Source of the DNA: Chitinophagales bacterium
GTDB lineage: Bacteria > Bacteroidota > Bacteroidia > Chitinophagales > CAIOSU01
Assembly: GCA_018401955.1 (NCBI GenBank)
Contig: JAGYJT010000005.1
Coordinates: 1-64,000, forward strand
Length of the DNA stretch: 64,000 nucleotides
Direction of reading: 5' to 3'
In this document: positions 44,760 to 54,058 of the stretch, piece by piece
Layout: each line of letters starts with the position of its first letter
Numbering within the stretch: the stretch's first letter is position 1
Program-made: the position numbers and the translations under genes
The notes under the pieces: generated by a model
Told to the model about the DNA's origin: nothing
What the model saw: the letters and a program-made list of their open reading frames with translations, nothing else
Databases searched by the model: none

Positions 44760-45365
44760 ATGAAAAAAGTATTTTTCGTTTTGGTCATTATGGCTTTGGG
44801 TATGGTTGCTTTCGCTGGTGTTGAAGTAGGCGATGCCGCACCCGATTTTAAGCTAAAAAACATTGATGGCAAAACCGTTGGCCTTTCTGACTACAAAGAT
44901 GCTAAAGGTGTAATAGTAGTGTTTACCTGCAACCACTGCCCATACGCAGTTTTGTACGAAGACCGCATTATTGCGCTCAGCAAAAAGATGAAAGGCTTAG
45001 GCTTCCCGGTAGTAGCTATTAACCCTAATGATGCCAGCAAATACCCAGATGATAGCTTTGATGGTATGGTAAAGCGTGCTGAAGAGAAAGGTTTTAATTT
45101 TCCGTACCTGCACGACGAGAGCCAAGCAATTGCTAAAGCTTACGGCGCATCTAAAACACCACATGTGTTTTTGTTAGCAAAGGGCAAAGACAATAAATTC
45201 TCGGTAGCTTATATTGGTGCTATTGATAACGACACCGAGAACGTAAGTGCCGATACCCGCACCAATTATGTTGAGGATGCCGTTACAGCGGTTTCTGCTG
45301 GTAAAAGCCCCGACCCATCTACTACCAAGGCCATTGGTTGCACTATTAAGTGGAAGAAGGATTAA
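44760..45365 (+). CDS. AhpC/TSA-type exported redoxin
   Basis: 201 residues with a signal peptide (about 1-20). The thioredoxin-like domain begins VEVGDAAPDFKLKN and has the active region FTCNHCPYAV (CNHC). The cis-Pro lies in GASKTPHVFL, and a late Cys in AIGCTIKW. It is the last gene of the redox operon. An intrinsic terminator follows (45391-45430). Confidence 0.85.
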   Translation: MKKVFFVLVIMALGMVAFAGVEVGDAAPDFKLKNIDGKTVGLSDYKDAKGVIVVFTCNHCPYAVLYEDRIIALSKKMKGLGFPVVAINPNDASKYPDDSFDGMVKRAEEKGFNFPYLHDESQAIAKAYGASKTPHVFLLAKGKDNKFSVAYIGAIDNDTENVSADTRTNYVEDAVTAVSAGKSPDPSTTKAIGCTIKWKKD

Positions 45366-45390
45366 AATTTAGTACTAGTTTCTTAACATC

Positions 45391-45430
45391 AAAGACCTGC
45401 TCATGTATTTCATGTGCGGGTCTTTTTTTT
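45391..45430 (+). terminator. Rho-independent terminator of the redox operon
   Basis: AAAGACCTGCTCATG pairs with CATGTGCGGGTCTTT and is followed by a run of T (45421-45430). Confidence 0.85.
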
Positions 45431-45594
45431 ATGTTATTTGTTTTTATCAAAGGTTAATGCTACTTTTAGATATTGTATTTATCAAAATGCATTAGTGCCA
45501 GCCATGCGCCCCCTTGGTTAATTTCAAATGAGCACTTCAGTTTTGGTGAAAATTTCATCAATGTTATTTTTTCTCATACACTAAAGTGCTTGTT

Positions 45595-48363
45595 ATGAAA
45601 AACCTATTACTCATTATGTGTGCGATGCTGTGCTTTTTAACTTCTTTTGCACAACCTCTTATTACAGTTGACTACCAAATTGATGTTTCTTGCTTTGGTG
45701 GCAGTGATGGCGCAGCCGGTATTTCAGTTAATGGTGGCGACCCGCCATATACTTACACCTGGTCACATGGAGGGTCAACAACCGACACTATTGCAAACTT
45801 ACCTGCCGGCTCATACTCCGTTACAGTAACTGACGGATTAGGTAGTATTGCCACAGCAACTGTGGTTATTAATCAGCCTACGGAGGTAGTTACGTTTATA
45901 TCCACCAATAATGCTTCGTGTGGTATTCCAAGTGGTTCTGCAGTGGTTTCAGTAACAGGTGGAGCTGCCCCGTATAGCTTTTTTTGGAGCAATGGCAGCA
46001 CGGCACCGCAAATAGGCAATCTGCAACCAGGTGTATATTGGGTTTCTGTAGTTGATGCAAATGGATGCGTGGCATCTGATTCTGCATCCGTTTTAGGTGG
46101 CTCTTTTTTAAACTTAACCACCTCGGTGGTTTATGATTCGTGCCAAGGTACCGCTTGCATTGAAGCCCTGGTGCCCGGTACCATTGTCTTTTACCAATGG
46201 AGTACAGGGGCAACCACCCAGCAAATATGTGGTTTAGTTGATGGTAACTATTCTGTTACCGTATCTGATAATAATGGTTGCACAGCAGCCCAGTCGGTTA
46301 ACATAACCAACATCACCGTTTTACAAGCCGCAGCGGCTTCAACACCTGCTACTTGCGGCAACGATGGTTCGGTGGTTTCTACGGTTTCGGGTGGCACGCC
46401 ACCATATACTTATCTTTGGAACAATAATGCCTTCACGTCTTCTGTATCTAATTTGCCAGCCGGCAATTATACTGTAACCATTACCGATGCCAATGGATGC
46501 TCCACAACCGCATCAACAACCATATCAAGTGGTAGTTTTACTTTAGACTCAACCAGCACAATTGCCACAACCTGTCAAATTGCAAGCAACGGCAGTGCAG
46601 CAGTATTTGTGAGCGGCACCAACGCGCCGTTTACCTATGAGTGGAGCAACTCAGCAACCGGTAGTGCCATTTCGGGTGTTGCGCCGGGTACTTATGTGGT
46701 TACCATTACTGATAATGGTGGTTGCATATTGGTGCAAACCTTGCAAGTGGGCTTTACCAACCTTCAAATTAATGTAAGTGCTCTGGCACCAGCAAATTGT
46801 GCAAACAGCACTGGCGGCATATTGCAAGCTACCGCACTCAATGGCGATGCACCCTATACCTATTCTTGGAGCAATGGCAGCACCACCGATACAGCAAGTG
46901 GCCTACCCGTTGGCGGCCATACGGTAACCGTTACCGACGGTAATGGTTGCGAGGCCATAAGGCACCAGTTTGTTGCGGTTCAGCAAAACTGTTATACCCG
47001 CATCAATGGCAATGTGTACTTTGATGCCGATACTGATTGTAATAAAACTGCTGCCGACTTAGGCATTTCGGGCTTGATGGTGAAAATTGACCCTGGATAT
47101 AGTGCCTATACCCAAAGTAACGGCAATTGGACAGCAGTTGTAAGGCAGGGTAGCTATGATGTATCGGTGGCAAACAGTGGGCAAGGCGCAAACTTTATAT
47201 ATACTTGTGGTATTGATACCTTGCCAATTAGTGTTACCGATACCACTGCTTTAACTGGTATTGATTTCCCTAAAACGGCTGACATTATTAATAATATTTC
47301 CCTATCAGTGAATTGCGGAGTAGCAAGGCCTGGATTTAATCAAAACAATTGGGTTACCATTAAAAACCTTGGTTTTACTGCCGCTGATTTCTCTGGTAGC
47401 ATTGTTTTGGATAACATTTTTACCACTGCACCTACTTTTAGCCAGTTGGGCAACATTGTTATTGATAGTATTACTTTTGCTCCAACCACTGTTCATTTCA
47501 GTTATGTGGGTTTAGCGCCTCAGCAACAAGTATATTTTACAATTGTTACAACCTTACCAACTATACCTACCGTAAATTTAGGGCAAACGGTAACCCACAG
47601 CGGAACCGTTGATTTGTTGAACAATACCGATCAAAATACGGTGAACAACAACTATTCGTGTTCAACTACCATAGTAGGCTCATACGACCCTAATGATAAG
47701 CAGGTGTTTAACGCCGATAACGAGAGCATTGATGGCCCAGCAACTGTTGAAGATACCTTGTTGCGCTACCTAATCCGTTTCCAAAACACCGGCACCGATA
47801 CTGCCTTTACCGTGGTAATAAGAGATACCCTGGACGAGCACCTTGATATCTCAACCTTCCGATTTATTGCCACGAGCCACAATGTGGAGATTGAGTTTTA
47901 TGAAGAGCGCATCGTACATTTTGTATTCAACAACATTTTGTTGCCCGATAGTAATGTAAACGAACCTGCCAGCAATGGCTTTGTGGAGTTTGATATTGAA
48001 GTGTTGGATAAAACCCAGTTGGATGAAGTGAGCAACCAAGCTGCCATCTATTTCGATTTCAACCCACCAATTTACACCAACACAGTTACCACTGCGCGGT
48101 TAGTGGGTATTACCGAAAAAGTAACTGTACCAATAAACGTTTTCCCTAACCCAACCACTGGCAAACTCTCCGTTAACCTTGGCGGCAAGTTGGTTGAGCA
48201 AGTAGAGCTTTATGATTTAATGGGCAAGCGTGTACTAAGCAACTCTTTTGCACCGAGCATACAAGCCAACCTTGATGCTACGGGCCTTAGCAGCGGACTT
48301 TATATTGTGCGCATCCGCAGCGGTGCTGCTTGGTATCAAGACAAGGTGGTTGTAAGGGAATAA
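45595..48363 (+). CDS. T9SS-secreted SprB-repeat protein
   Basis: The ATG at 45595 is preferred to a GTG three codons earlier because it opens the signal peptide (MKNLLLIMCA to SFAQ). About 922 residues: roughly seven SprB-type repeats (GDPPYTYTWSHGGSTTDTI, YTVTITDANGC pattern; about 25-460), an SdrD-like B domain (RINGNVYFDADTDCNKTAAD), a DUF11/DUF7619-type region (GSYDPNDKQV, RYLIRFQNTGTDTA, AIYFDFNPPIYTN; about 700-840) and a type A sorting tail (FPNPTTGKLSVNLG). The likely role is surface adhesion or gliding. Flanked by terminators. Confidence 0.87.
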   Translation: MKNLLLIMCAMLCFLTSFAQPLITVDYQIDVSCFGGSDGAAGISVNGGDPPYTYTWSHGGSTTDTIANLPAGSYSVTVTDGLGSIATATVVINQPTEVVTFISTNNASCGIPSGSAVVSVTGGAAPYSFFWSNGSTAPQIGNLQPGVYWVSVVDANGCVASDSASVLGGSFLNLTTSVVYDSCQGTACIEALVPGTIVFYQWSTGATTQQICGLVDGNYSVTVSDNNGCTAAQSVNITNITVLQAAAASTPATCGNDGSVVSTVSGGTPPYTYLWNNNAFTSSVSNLPAGNYTVTITDANGCSTTASTTISSGSFTLDSTSTIATTCQIASNGSAAVFVSGTNAPFTYEWSNSATGSAISGVAPGTYVVTITDNGGCILVQTLQVGFTNLQINVSALAPANCANSTGGILQATALNGDAPYTYSWSNGSTTDTASGLPVGGHTVTVTDGNGCEAIRHQFVAVQQNCYTRINGNVYFDADTDCNKTAADLGISGLMVKIDPGYSAYTQSNGNWTAVVRQGSYDVSVANSGQGANFIYTCGIDTLPISVTDTTALTGIDFPKTADIINNISLSVNCGVARPGFNQNNWVTIKNLGFTAADFSGSIVLDNIFTTAPTFSQLGNIVIDSITFAPTTVHFSYVGLAPQQQVYFTIVTTLPTIPTVNLGQTVTHSGTVDLLNNTDQNTVNNNYSCSTTIVGSYDPNDKQVFNADNESIDGPATVEDTLLRYLIRFQNTGTDTAFTVVIRDTLDEHLDISTFRFIATSHNVEIEFYEERIVHFVFNNILLPDSNVNEPASNGFVEFDIEVLDKTQLDEVSNQAAIYFDFNPPIYTNTVTTARLVGITEKVTVPINVFPNPTTGKLSVNLGGKLVEQVELYDLMGKRVLSNSFAPSIQANLDATGLSSGLYIVRIRSGAAWYQDKVVVRE

Positions 48364-48390
48364 TTTTTAGATACTGGAAATTTAAATATG

Positions 48391-48425
48391 GCGGTAGTCT
48401 TAACAGGGCTACCGCTATTTTTTTT
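48391..48425 (+). terminator. Rho-independent terminator after the SprB-repeat gene
   Basis: GCGGTAG (48391-48397) pairs with CTACCGC (48409-48415), followed by a T-rich stretch to 48425. It lies between convergent genes. Confidence 0.8.
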
Positions 48426-48446
48426 GTATTTAAAGTAGCACTGCAA

Positions 48447-49544
48447 TTAAGTTATCGCCCCACCTTCCACCTCAAATATCTCGGGTGGGTTGGGATGGCC
48501 TGTAAACACGGCCTCAATGCGGGCACGCTGGGTATCGGTTATAAATATCTGCCCAAATGATTCATCGCTGATGTGGTGCAGTAGCCTAGCTGAGCGCCCT
48601 GCATCCAGTTTGTCAAAAATATCATCCAACAACAGGAACGGCTTAACTCCCTTGTGGCGGAATAGCAATTGGTATTGAGCCAGTTTTAGCGCAATCAAAA
48701 ACGACTTTTGTTGTCCTTGTGAGCCAAAGCGGCGCACGGTGTGCCCATCCATGGTAAGTTCCAAATCATCGCGATGCACACCACTACTGGTGCGGCCCAT
48801 AGCGCGGTCGCGCTCAATATTTTTGGTTAGTATTTCACTGAGTGTACTGTCGTTCAGTGGCGAGCTATACGCCAGGCTTACTTGCTCCCTTTCGCCACTT
48901 ATGGCGGCATATATACTGTTAAAGTCAGGAGTGATTTCTTCAATAAATCCATTTCGCTTTTGGTGTAAAAGTTGTGCATGTACTGCCAACTCTTCATCAT
49001 ACACCCCCAACATAGCTTTATCTAGCCGACCCGTTTCAAGTGCTTTTTTTAGCAGCGCATTGCGCTGGGTAACAATGCGTGTATAGGCCTGCAGGGCCTC
49101 TAGATAAGGGCGATCTATTTGCGAGGCGGTCATATCTAAAAAACGACGGCGTTCTTCGCTGCCACCATTTATCAAGATATTATCATCAGGGGTAACTATC
49201 ACTACCGGAAAACGGCCTACGTGGTCGCTCAATCGTTCGTAGGGCGATTCGTTTACTTGTAGGTCTTTGCGCTTACCGAGTTGATAAACGCATTTTAAGT
49301 CTAAATGCTCGCCCGCTAATTCAATGCCTGCATCCAGTCTAAAAAAATCGAGCCCGTGCTGTATGTTGTGCTGATCGGTGCTATGGAAATAACTCTTGCT
49401 CATGCAGCAATAATAAATGGCATCCAGTAAATTGGTTTTGCCAGCTCCATTATGCCCCGTAAAGCATACCATTTGTTTACCGAAAGCCACTTTTAGCTTG
49501 GTGTAGTTTTTATACTGTAAAATGGTAAGCGATGATAGGTGCAT
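48447..49544 (-). CDS. recF: DNA replication and repair protein RecF
   Basis: 365 residues, cytoplasmic SMC-like ATPase. Walker A is GHNGAGKTNLLDAIYY (about 31-46), the signature is FGSQGQQKSFLIALKLAQ, and Walker B is PFLLLDDIFDKLD. RecF loads RecA at gaps with RecO and RecR. It is full length for the family. It is transcribed away from pdhA. Confidence 0.96.
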   Translation of the reverse strand: MHLSSLTILQYKNYTKLKVAFGKQMVCFTGHNGAGKTNLLDAIYYCCMSKSYFHSTDQHNIQHGLDFFRLDAGIELAGEHLDLKCVYQLGKRKDLQVNESPYERLSDHVGRFPVVIVTPDDNILINGGSEERRRFLDMTASQIDRPYLEALQAYTRIVTQRNALLKKALETGRLDKAMLGVYDEELAVHAQLLHQKRNGFIEEITPDFNSIYAAISGEREQVSLAYSSPLNDSTLSEILTKNIERDRAMGRTSSGVHRDDLELTMDGHTVRRFGSQGQQKSFLIALKLAQYQLLFRHKGVKPFLLLDDIFDKLDAGRSARLLHHISDESFGQIFITDTQRARIEAVFTGHPNPPEIFEVEGGAIT

Positions 49545-49708
49545 TGTTTCAGTTACAGGTTTTATGGTTGCAAGTTGCGGGTTTAGTTGTGGTTAAAATT
49601 CATGATTAAAAAATCAAAAGCGGGTATCTTTTTGCATCTTAAAACACGCCAAGATACTTGATACTCGATACTTGTTAATCACTATTTCTTTCCGTAACCG
49701 AATTTTGG

Positions 49709-49716
49709 TATTTTTG
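49709..49716 (+). promoter_or_regulatory. Candidate Bacteroidota -7 element for pdhA
   Basis: TATTTTTG fits the TAnnTTTG -7 consensus and lies 18 bases upstream of the pdhA start codon. A T-rich stretch (49684-49690) is roughly at the -33 position but only a weak match. Inferred only. Confidence 0.4.
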
Positions 49717-49734
49717 CAGTCTAAAGAACCGCGG

Positions 49735-50730
49735 ATGGCAAAGGCAAAAATAACAAAAGACACTTACTTGCAGTGGTATGAGCTGATGGTATTGTTGCGT
49801 AAGTTTGAAGAGCGTGCGGGAATGCTATATGGTCAGCAGAAAATTAGGGGCTTTTGCCACCTATATATCGGGCAGGAAGCCATAGCGGCAGGATTGATTA
49901 GTGCTACCCGCAAAGAAGACCCAGTGATCACTGCTTATCGTGACCACGGATTGGCCATAGCCAAAGGTATAGAAGCCAAGGCTGCCATGGCCGAGTTGTA
50001 TGGCAAGGCAACCGGTTGCAGCCAGGGCAAAGGTGGCTCAATGCACTTTTTTAGCAAAGAGCATTTCTTTTTTGGTGGGCACGGCATTGTTGGTGGCCAG
50101 ATAGCTTTGGGTGCCGGTATAGCGTTTGCTGAGCAATACAAAGGCACTGATAACGTGTGTGTATGTTTTATGGGTGATGGTGCGGTGCGCCAAGGTGCCT
50201 TGCACGAGACCTATAATATGGCCATGCTTTGGAAGTTGCCGGTAGTGTTTATTTGCGAGAATAATTTTTATGCCATGGGTACTTCGGTGGCTCGCTCATC
50301 TAATGTTACCGATATTTATAAGCTAGGTTTGGCTTATGATATGCCAAGCAAGGCCGTTAACGGCATGAAGTGCGAAGATGTGCACGAGGCAATTGACGAA
50401 GCGGTGCAACGCGCCCGCAAAGGCGATGGCCCTACATTTTTGGAGATACGCAGCTACCGTTATAAAGGCCACTCAATGAGCGACCCAGCTAAATATCGTG
50501 CTAAAGAGGAGGTAGAAGAGTATAAAAAACAAGACCCGATTGAAGTGGTGAAAGCTACTATTCTAGCCAAAAAATATGCTAGCGAAAAACAATTGGAACA
50601 AATAGATGAAAAAATTAAGGATATTGTTGATGAAGCCGTTAATTTTGCGGAGGAATCGCCTTACCCTGATGCGGCTGAAATGTACAACCACATCTACACA
50701 CAAGAAGATTATCCATTTTTAAAAGACTAA
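49735..50730 (+). CDS. pdhA: Pyruvate dehydrogenase E1 component, alpha subunit
   Basis: The ATG at 49735 gives MAKAKITKDT, the usual start; an upstream frame adds 21 unlikely residues. About 331 residues with the TPP-binding motif GDGAVRQG to ENN (GDG near 145 and ICENNFYAMG) and the phosphorylation-loop block YRYKGHSMSDPAKYR. It decarboxylates pyruvate with the beta subunit, which is not visible in this window. Confidence 0.93.
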   Translation: MAKAKITKDTYLQWYELMVLLRKFEERAGMLYGQQKIRGFCHLYIGQEAIAAGLISATRKEDPVITAYRDHGLAIAKGIEAKAAMAELYGKATGCSQGKGGSMHFFSKEHFFFGGHGIVGGQIALGAGIAFAEQYKGTDNVCVCFMGDGAVRQGALHETYNMAMLWKLPVVFICENNFYAMGTSVARSSNVTDIYKLGLAYDMPSKAVNGMKCEDVHEAIDEAVQRARKGDGPTFLEIRSYRYKGHSMSDPAKYRAKEEVEEYKKQDPIEVVKATILAKKYASEKQLEQIDEKIKDIVDEAVNFAEESPYPDAAEMYNHIYTQEDYPFLKD

Positions 50731-50761
50731 CCCTAATTTACTTTTTTAACGCAATAAGCAC

Positions 50762-51439
50762 ATGGTAACTGAAGAAACTCCTGTAACTACAGGGGAACAA
50801 ACTGGAAAGAAGCAACAATTCGACTTCGCTAAAAATCAAAACGTAATAATTGGCGCACTTGCTGCCGTGTTGGTTTTGGTGGTTGCGTTTGTAGGGTATC
50901 AGCAATACTACTTGCCTGGTCAAAACTTGGAAGCTCAAAACGCAATATATGGTGCTCAAGAAGCTTTTAAAGCAGGAAAATGGAACGAGACCTTAAATGG
51001 TGAATTACCGGCGTATCAAGGTGTGCTTGCTGTGGCTAACCAATATGGTAGTACTAAAGCAGGTAAATTGGCTCATTACTATGCTGGCCTTAGCTACCTT
51101 AACTTAGGCGATTTTGATAATGCAATTACGCACTTGCAGCAATTTGATAGTGATGATGTATTGCTAGGTGCTTATGCCCTAGGTGCACTAGGTGATGCCT
51201 ATGCCGAGAAAGGAGACATGGATAAGGCCATACAATACTATAAGGATGCTGCCAACCATAGTGATAATGTACAATCAGCTCCTGCGTTTTTGCTAAAGTC
51301 TGCTTTGGCTCTAGAAACACAAGGTAAAAATAAGGATGCCTTGGACCAGTTGACCAAATTGAAAAGCCAATATCCAGAATATAATGCTGCCTCAATGGAC
51401 ATTGCAACGCACATGGCTCGTTTAGAGCAAAAACAATAA
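50762..51439 (+). CDS. Membrane-anchored TPR protein (YfgM-like)
   Basis: 225 residues: a short cytoplasmic N-terminus, one membrane helix (VIIGALAAVLVLVVAFVGY, about 27-47), then three or four TPRs (AHYYAGLSYLNLGDFDNAI, GALGDAYAEKGDMDKAI). It resembles YfgM/TPR_21 proteins that assist folding or sit near the secretion machinery. Upstream is pdhA and ribH begins 6 bases after its stop; recF and ribH with a TPR gene are a frequent grouping in this phylum. Confidence 0.82.
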   Translation: MVTEETPVTTGEQTGKKQQFDFAKNQNVIIGALAAVLVLVVAFVGYQQYYLPGQNLEAQNAIYGAQEAFKAGKWNETLNGELPAYQGVLAVANQYGSTKAGKLAHYYAGLSYLNLGDFDNAITHLQQFDSDDVLLGAYALGALGDAYAEKGDMDKAIQYYKDAANHSDNVQSAPAFLLKSALALETQGKNKDALDQLTKLKSQYPEYNAASMDIATHMARLEQKQ

Positions 51440-51445
51440 ACTAAT

Positions 51446-51937
51446 ATGGCTACCCATTTAAAAAGCCTATCAGCATATGATACCGAGAAAGTGCCCGACG
51501 CCGGGCACTTTTCGTTCGGTATAGTGGTGTCGGAATATAACAAACACATTACCTTCCCACTGATGGAAGGTGCCGTGGAGACCTTGCTTAAGCACGGCTG
51601 CGAAGAAGAGAACATTAAAGTAGTGTATGTGCCCGGTGCTTACGAGCTACCAAGCGGTGCCCAACTGCTTGACGATAGCGATACTTTTGATGCCATATTG
51701 TGCCTCGGTTGCGTAATTAAAGGTGAGACCGACCACGATATCTACATCAATACTTCGGTAGCCCAGGCGCTTACTACTTTATCAATTGAGCGCAAGCGCC
51801 CGTTTCTATTTGGCTTATTGACCCCTAACACCGAGCAACAAGCTTTGGATAGGGCAGGGGGCAAGCATGGCAACAAAGGCGTTGAAGTAGCCGTAGCGGC
51901 CATCAAAATGGCTGATTTGGCGAGGCAGCTTTCTTAA
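51446..51937 (+). CDS. ribH: 6,7-dimethyl-8-ribityllumazine synthase
   Basis: 163 residues. Lumazine synthase landmarks: FSFGIVVSEYNKHITFPLME, VPGAYELPSGAQLL, and the catalytic-His block KGETDHDIYIN (GETxHxxYI). It condenses 5-amino-6-ribitylaminouracil with 3,4-dihydroxy-2-butanone 4-phosphate in riboflavin synthesis. Full length. Two terminators follow. Confidence 0.94.
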   Translation: MATHLKSLSAYDTEKVPDAGHFSFGIVVSEYNKHITFPLMEGAVETLLKHGCEEENIKVVYVPGAYELPSGAQLLDDSDTFDAILCLGCVIKGETDHDIYINTSVAQALTTLSIERKRPFLFGLLTPNTEQQALDRAGGKHGNKGVEVAVAAIKMADLARQLS

Positions 51938-51969
51938 GTGTTAAGTGATAAAGTAACAAGTGATAACAT

Positions 51970-51996
51970 AAGAGCCGATTGGCTCTTTTTGTTTTT
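51970..51996 (+). terminator. Rho-independent terminator after ribH
   Basis: AGAGCC, GATT loop, GGCTCT followed by a T run at 51986-51995. It lies about 33 bases past the ribH stop. Confidence 0.85.
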
Positions 51997-52032
51997 AGGC
52001 TACCCTGTTTCTTGTAAAATGACAAACGCAAC

Positions 52033-52066
52033 ATGGCTATAAATAGCCATGGCTTTCAAGCCATGG
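52033..52066. repeat. Overlapping paired hairpins (REP-like)
   Basis: Two perfect palindromes overlap: ATGGCTA (loop TAAA) TAGCCAT at 52033-52050, and CCATGGCTT (loop TC) AAGCCATGG at 52047-52066. They cannot form fully at once. No T run follows. They lie between the ribH terminator and the shared terminator. Confidence 0.55.
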
Positions 52067-52087
52067 TGCTCTGGTACATAAAAACAC

Positions 52088-52123
52088 AAAGCCCCGTCTC
52101 GTTAAAAACGTGACGGGGCTTTT
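52088..52123. terminator. Bidirectional terminator between ribH and aceA
   Basis: AAAGCCCCGTC (52088-52098) pairs with GACGGGGCTTT (52112-52122) with A and T runs on both sides. Convergent genes flank it, so it can serve both strands. Confidence 0.88.
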
Positions 52124-52181
52124 ATCGTTAATTGGCAATTGACAGAAATCGTCAATCGTCAATCCAAAAATCTAAAATCGA

Positions 52182-53459
52182 TTAGTGGAACTGCTCAGTT
52201 TCGGTAGAACCGGCCATTGCAGTGGTAGAAGACTGCCCTTGTTGAACCGCATTCTGCACAGCATCAAAGTAACCAGTACCCACAAATGATTGGTGCTTGA
52301 TGGCTTTGAAACCGTCTTTCTGCAAGGCAAACTCACGCTCTTGCAACTCGCTGTAACCAGCCATGCCACGCTCTTTGTAAGCTTTGCTCAATTCAAACAT
52401 GCTCGTGTTCAAGGCATGGAAACCAGCCAAAGTAATGAACTGGAATTTGTAGCCATAAGAAGCCAACTCTTCACGGAAAGTCAACATGGTTTCTACGCTC
52501 AAGTGCTTAGCCCAGTTGAAAGAAGGTGAACAGTTGTAAGCCAACATTTTACCTGGGAATTTAGCGTGGATAGCATCAGCAAATGCTTTAGCGTAAGCCA
52601 AGTCAGGGTTGCCAGTTTCCATCCATACCAAGTCAGCATACGGTGCGTAAGCCAAACCACGGTCAATGCCTTGCTCCAAGCCATTCTTCACGTAGTAAAA
52701 ACCTTCGTTGGTGCGCTCACCGGTAAGGAATTTATGGTCACGTGGGTCAATGTCGCTAGTAATCAAGTTAGCAGCTTCAGCATCAGTACGAGCGATAACC
52801 ACGGTAGGTACACCCATTACGTCAGCAGCCAAACGGGCAGCTACCAATTTGTTGATACCTTCTTGGGTTGGCACCAATACTTTACCACCTAAGTGGCCAC
52901 ATTTTTTGGCAGAAGAAAGTTGATCCTCGTAGTGAGCACCAGCAGCACCCGCTTCAATAAGGCTCTTCATCAACTCAAATGCATTCAAGTTACCACCAAA
53001 GCCAGCTTCAGCATCAGCAATAATAGGCACGTTCCAGTGGATGTCGCCTTCGCCGTTAACGCTCTGGATTTGGTCAGCGCGCAACAAAGCATTGTTAATG
53101 CGCTTAACTACAGCTGGTACGCTGTTGGCAGGGTACAAGCTTTGGTCTGGGTACATTTCGCCAGACAAGTTAGCATCAGCTGCTACCTGCCATCCGCTCA
53201 AATAGATAGCTTCCAAACCAGCTTGAACTTCTTGGATAGCTTGGTTGCCGGTAAGGGCACCCAAACCAGCAATAAAAGGCTGGCTGGTTAGCTTGTTCCA
53301 AAGACGCTCAGCACCCAATTTGGCCAAGGTATATTCAATTTCAACTGATCCACGAAGTTTCAGTACATCTTCGGCGGTGTATGGGCGCTCGATCCCAGCC
53401 CAACGTGGGTTGTTTTTCCAGTCATTGGTCAACGCATCAATACGTGCTTGCTTACTCAT
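52182..53459 (-). CDS. aceA: Isocitrate lyase
   Basis: 425 residues, the usual length for bacterial isocitrate lyase. The active-site Cys is in [15 protein letters not shown], with other blocks [20 protein letters not shown] (as [12 protein letters not shown]) and [16 protein letters not shown]. It cleaves isocitrate to glyoxylate and succinate, the first step of the glyoxylate shunt. The malate synthase gene lies 3.3 kb upstream on the same strand, with an accessory island between them. Confidence 0.96.
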   Translation of the reverse strand: MSKQARIDALTNDWKNNPRWAGIERPYTAEDVLKLRGSVEIEYTLAKLGAERLWNKLTSQPFIAGLGALTGNQAIQEVQAGLEAIYLSGWQVAADANLSGEMYPDQSLYPANSVPAVVKRINNALLRADQIQSVNGEGDIHWNVPIIADAEAGFGGNLNAFELMKSLIEAGAAGAHYEDQLSSAKKCGHLGGKVLVPTQEGINKLVAARLAADVMGVPTVVIARTDAEAANLITSDIDPRDHKFLTGERTNEGFYYVKNGLEQGIDRGLAYAPYADLVWMETGNPDLAYAKAFADAIHAKFPGKMLAYNCSPSFNWAKHLSVETMLTFREELASYGYKFQFITLAGFHALNTSMFELSKAYKERGMAGYSELQEREFALQKDGFKAIKHQSFVGTGYFDAVQNAVQQGQSSTTAMAGSTETEQFH

Positions 53460-53600
53460 TGTTTATGGAGGATTTATGAATGAGAGGTTAAAATTTTCTT
53501 GTTGTTTAGGCTTAAGCTGAGCAAAAACCTAAAAGTGCTGCAAAGATACAAGAAAAGAATTGATTTTTAAAGGGTTAATTAGAGTAATTAGACTATAAAA

Positions 53601-53626
53601 AGCGGGCCGCCTATTGGCAGCCCGCT
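53601..53626 (-). terminator. Rho-independent terminator of the island operon
   Basis: AGCGGGC (53601-53607) pairs with GCCCGCT (53620-53626); on the minus strand TTTTTATAG follows. It lies downstream of the minus-strand island genes. Confidence 0.8.
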
Positions 53627-53633
53627 CGTTACA

Positions 53634-53738
53634 TCACTTCAACTTTATCTTCGTCTCTATCGAAATCTGCATCCGAAAATCCAACTGGATTTTCAACTTT
53701 CTAAGTAAGGCATTAATCGCCTCAAGAAAAAACTGCAT
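53634..53738 (-). CDS. Possible 34-codon small protein
   Basis: An ATG-started frame (MQFFLEAINALLRKLKI to KIKLK) ends 8 bases before the terminator at 53601-53626. It would be a basic, amphipathic, mostly helical peptide. I see no homolog; it may be a chance frame or a remnant. The neighbouring 53739-53851 holds nothing else I recognise. Confidence 0.25.
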   Translation of the reverse strand: MQFFLEAINALLRKLKIQLDFRMQISIETKIKLK

Positions 53739-53851
53739 AAAGGAGCTTTAAAAACATATTCAATAAAGAGCAATCCCTCCATGAAACTTTTTATGCATGC
53801 TACTATAACTTACAAGACTGCTGAATAGTTCACAAGTTCCAAAACCCCGCA

Positions 53852-54049
53852 TCAGTTCTCGCTTATGGTCATTTTCCTTAGCAGTTCTTTATTGTCAATA
53901 GGTGTCAAAACTTTGCTTTGATAAGGCTCTGCAATGTCATCTTCATATAGTGTGCAGCCAGTGAATCCTTTAGACACCTCATCAGCCTCTATATGAAGAG
54001 GTTTTTTGTCTTTAAACAAACCAAGCAGTTTAAGTAGTTTTTTTAGCAT
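53852..54049 (-). CDS. Small protein of unknown function
   Basis: 65 residues: basic N-terminus (MLKKLLKLLGLFKDKK), then a short acidic and polar part (TLYEDDIAEPYQSKVLTPID). It starts 9 bases after the pentapeptide-repeat gene and is probably the last gene of that operon. Confidence 0.45.
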   Translation of the reverse strand: MLKKLLKLLGLFKDKKPLHIEADEVSKGFTGCTLYEDDIAEPYQSKVLTPIDNKELLRKMTISEN

Positions 54050-54058
54050 GAAAATATT

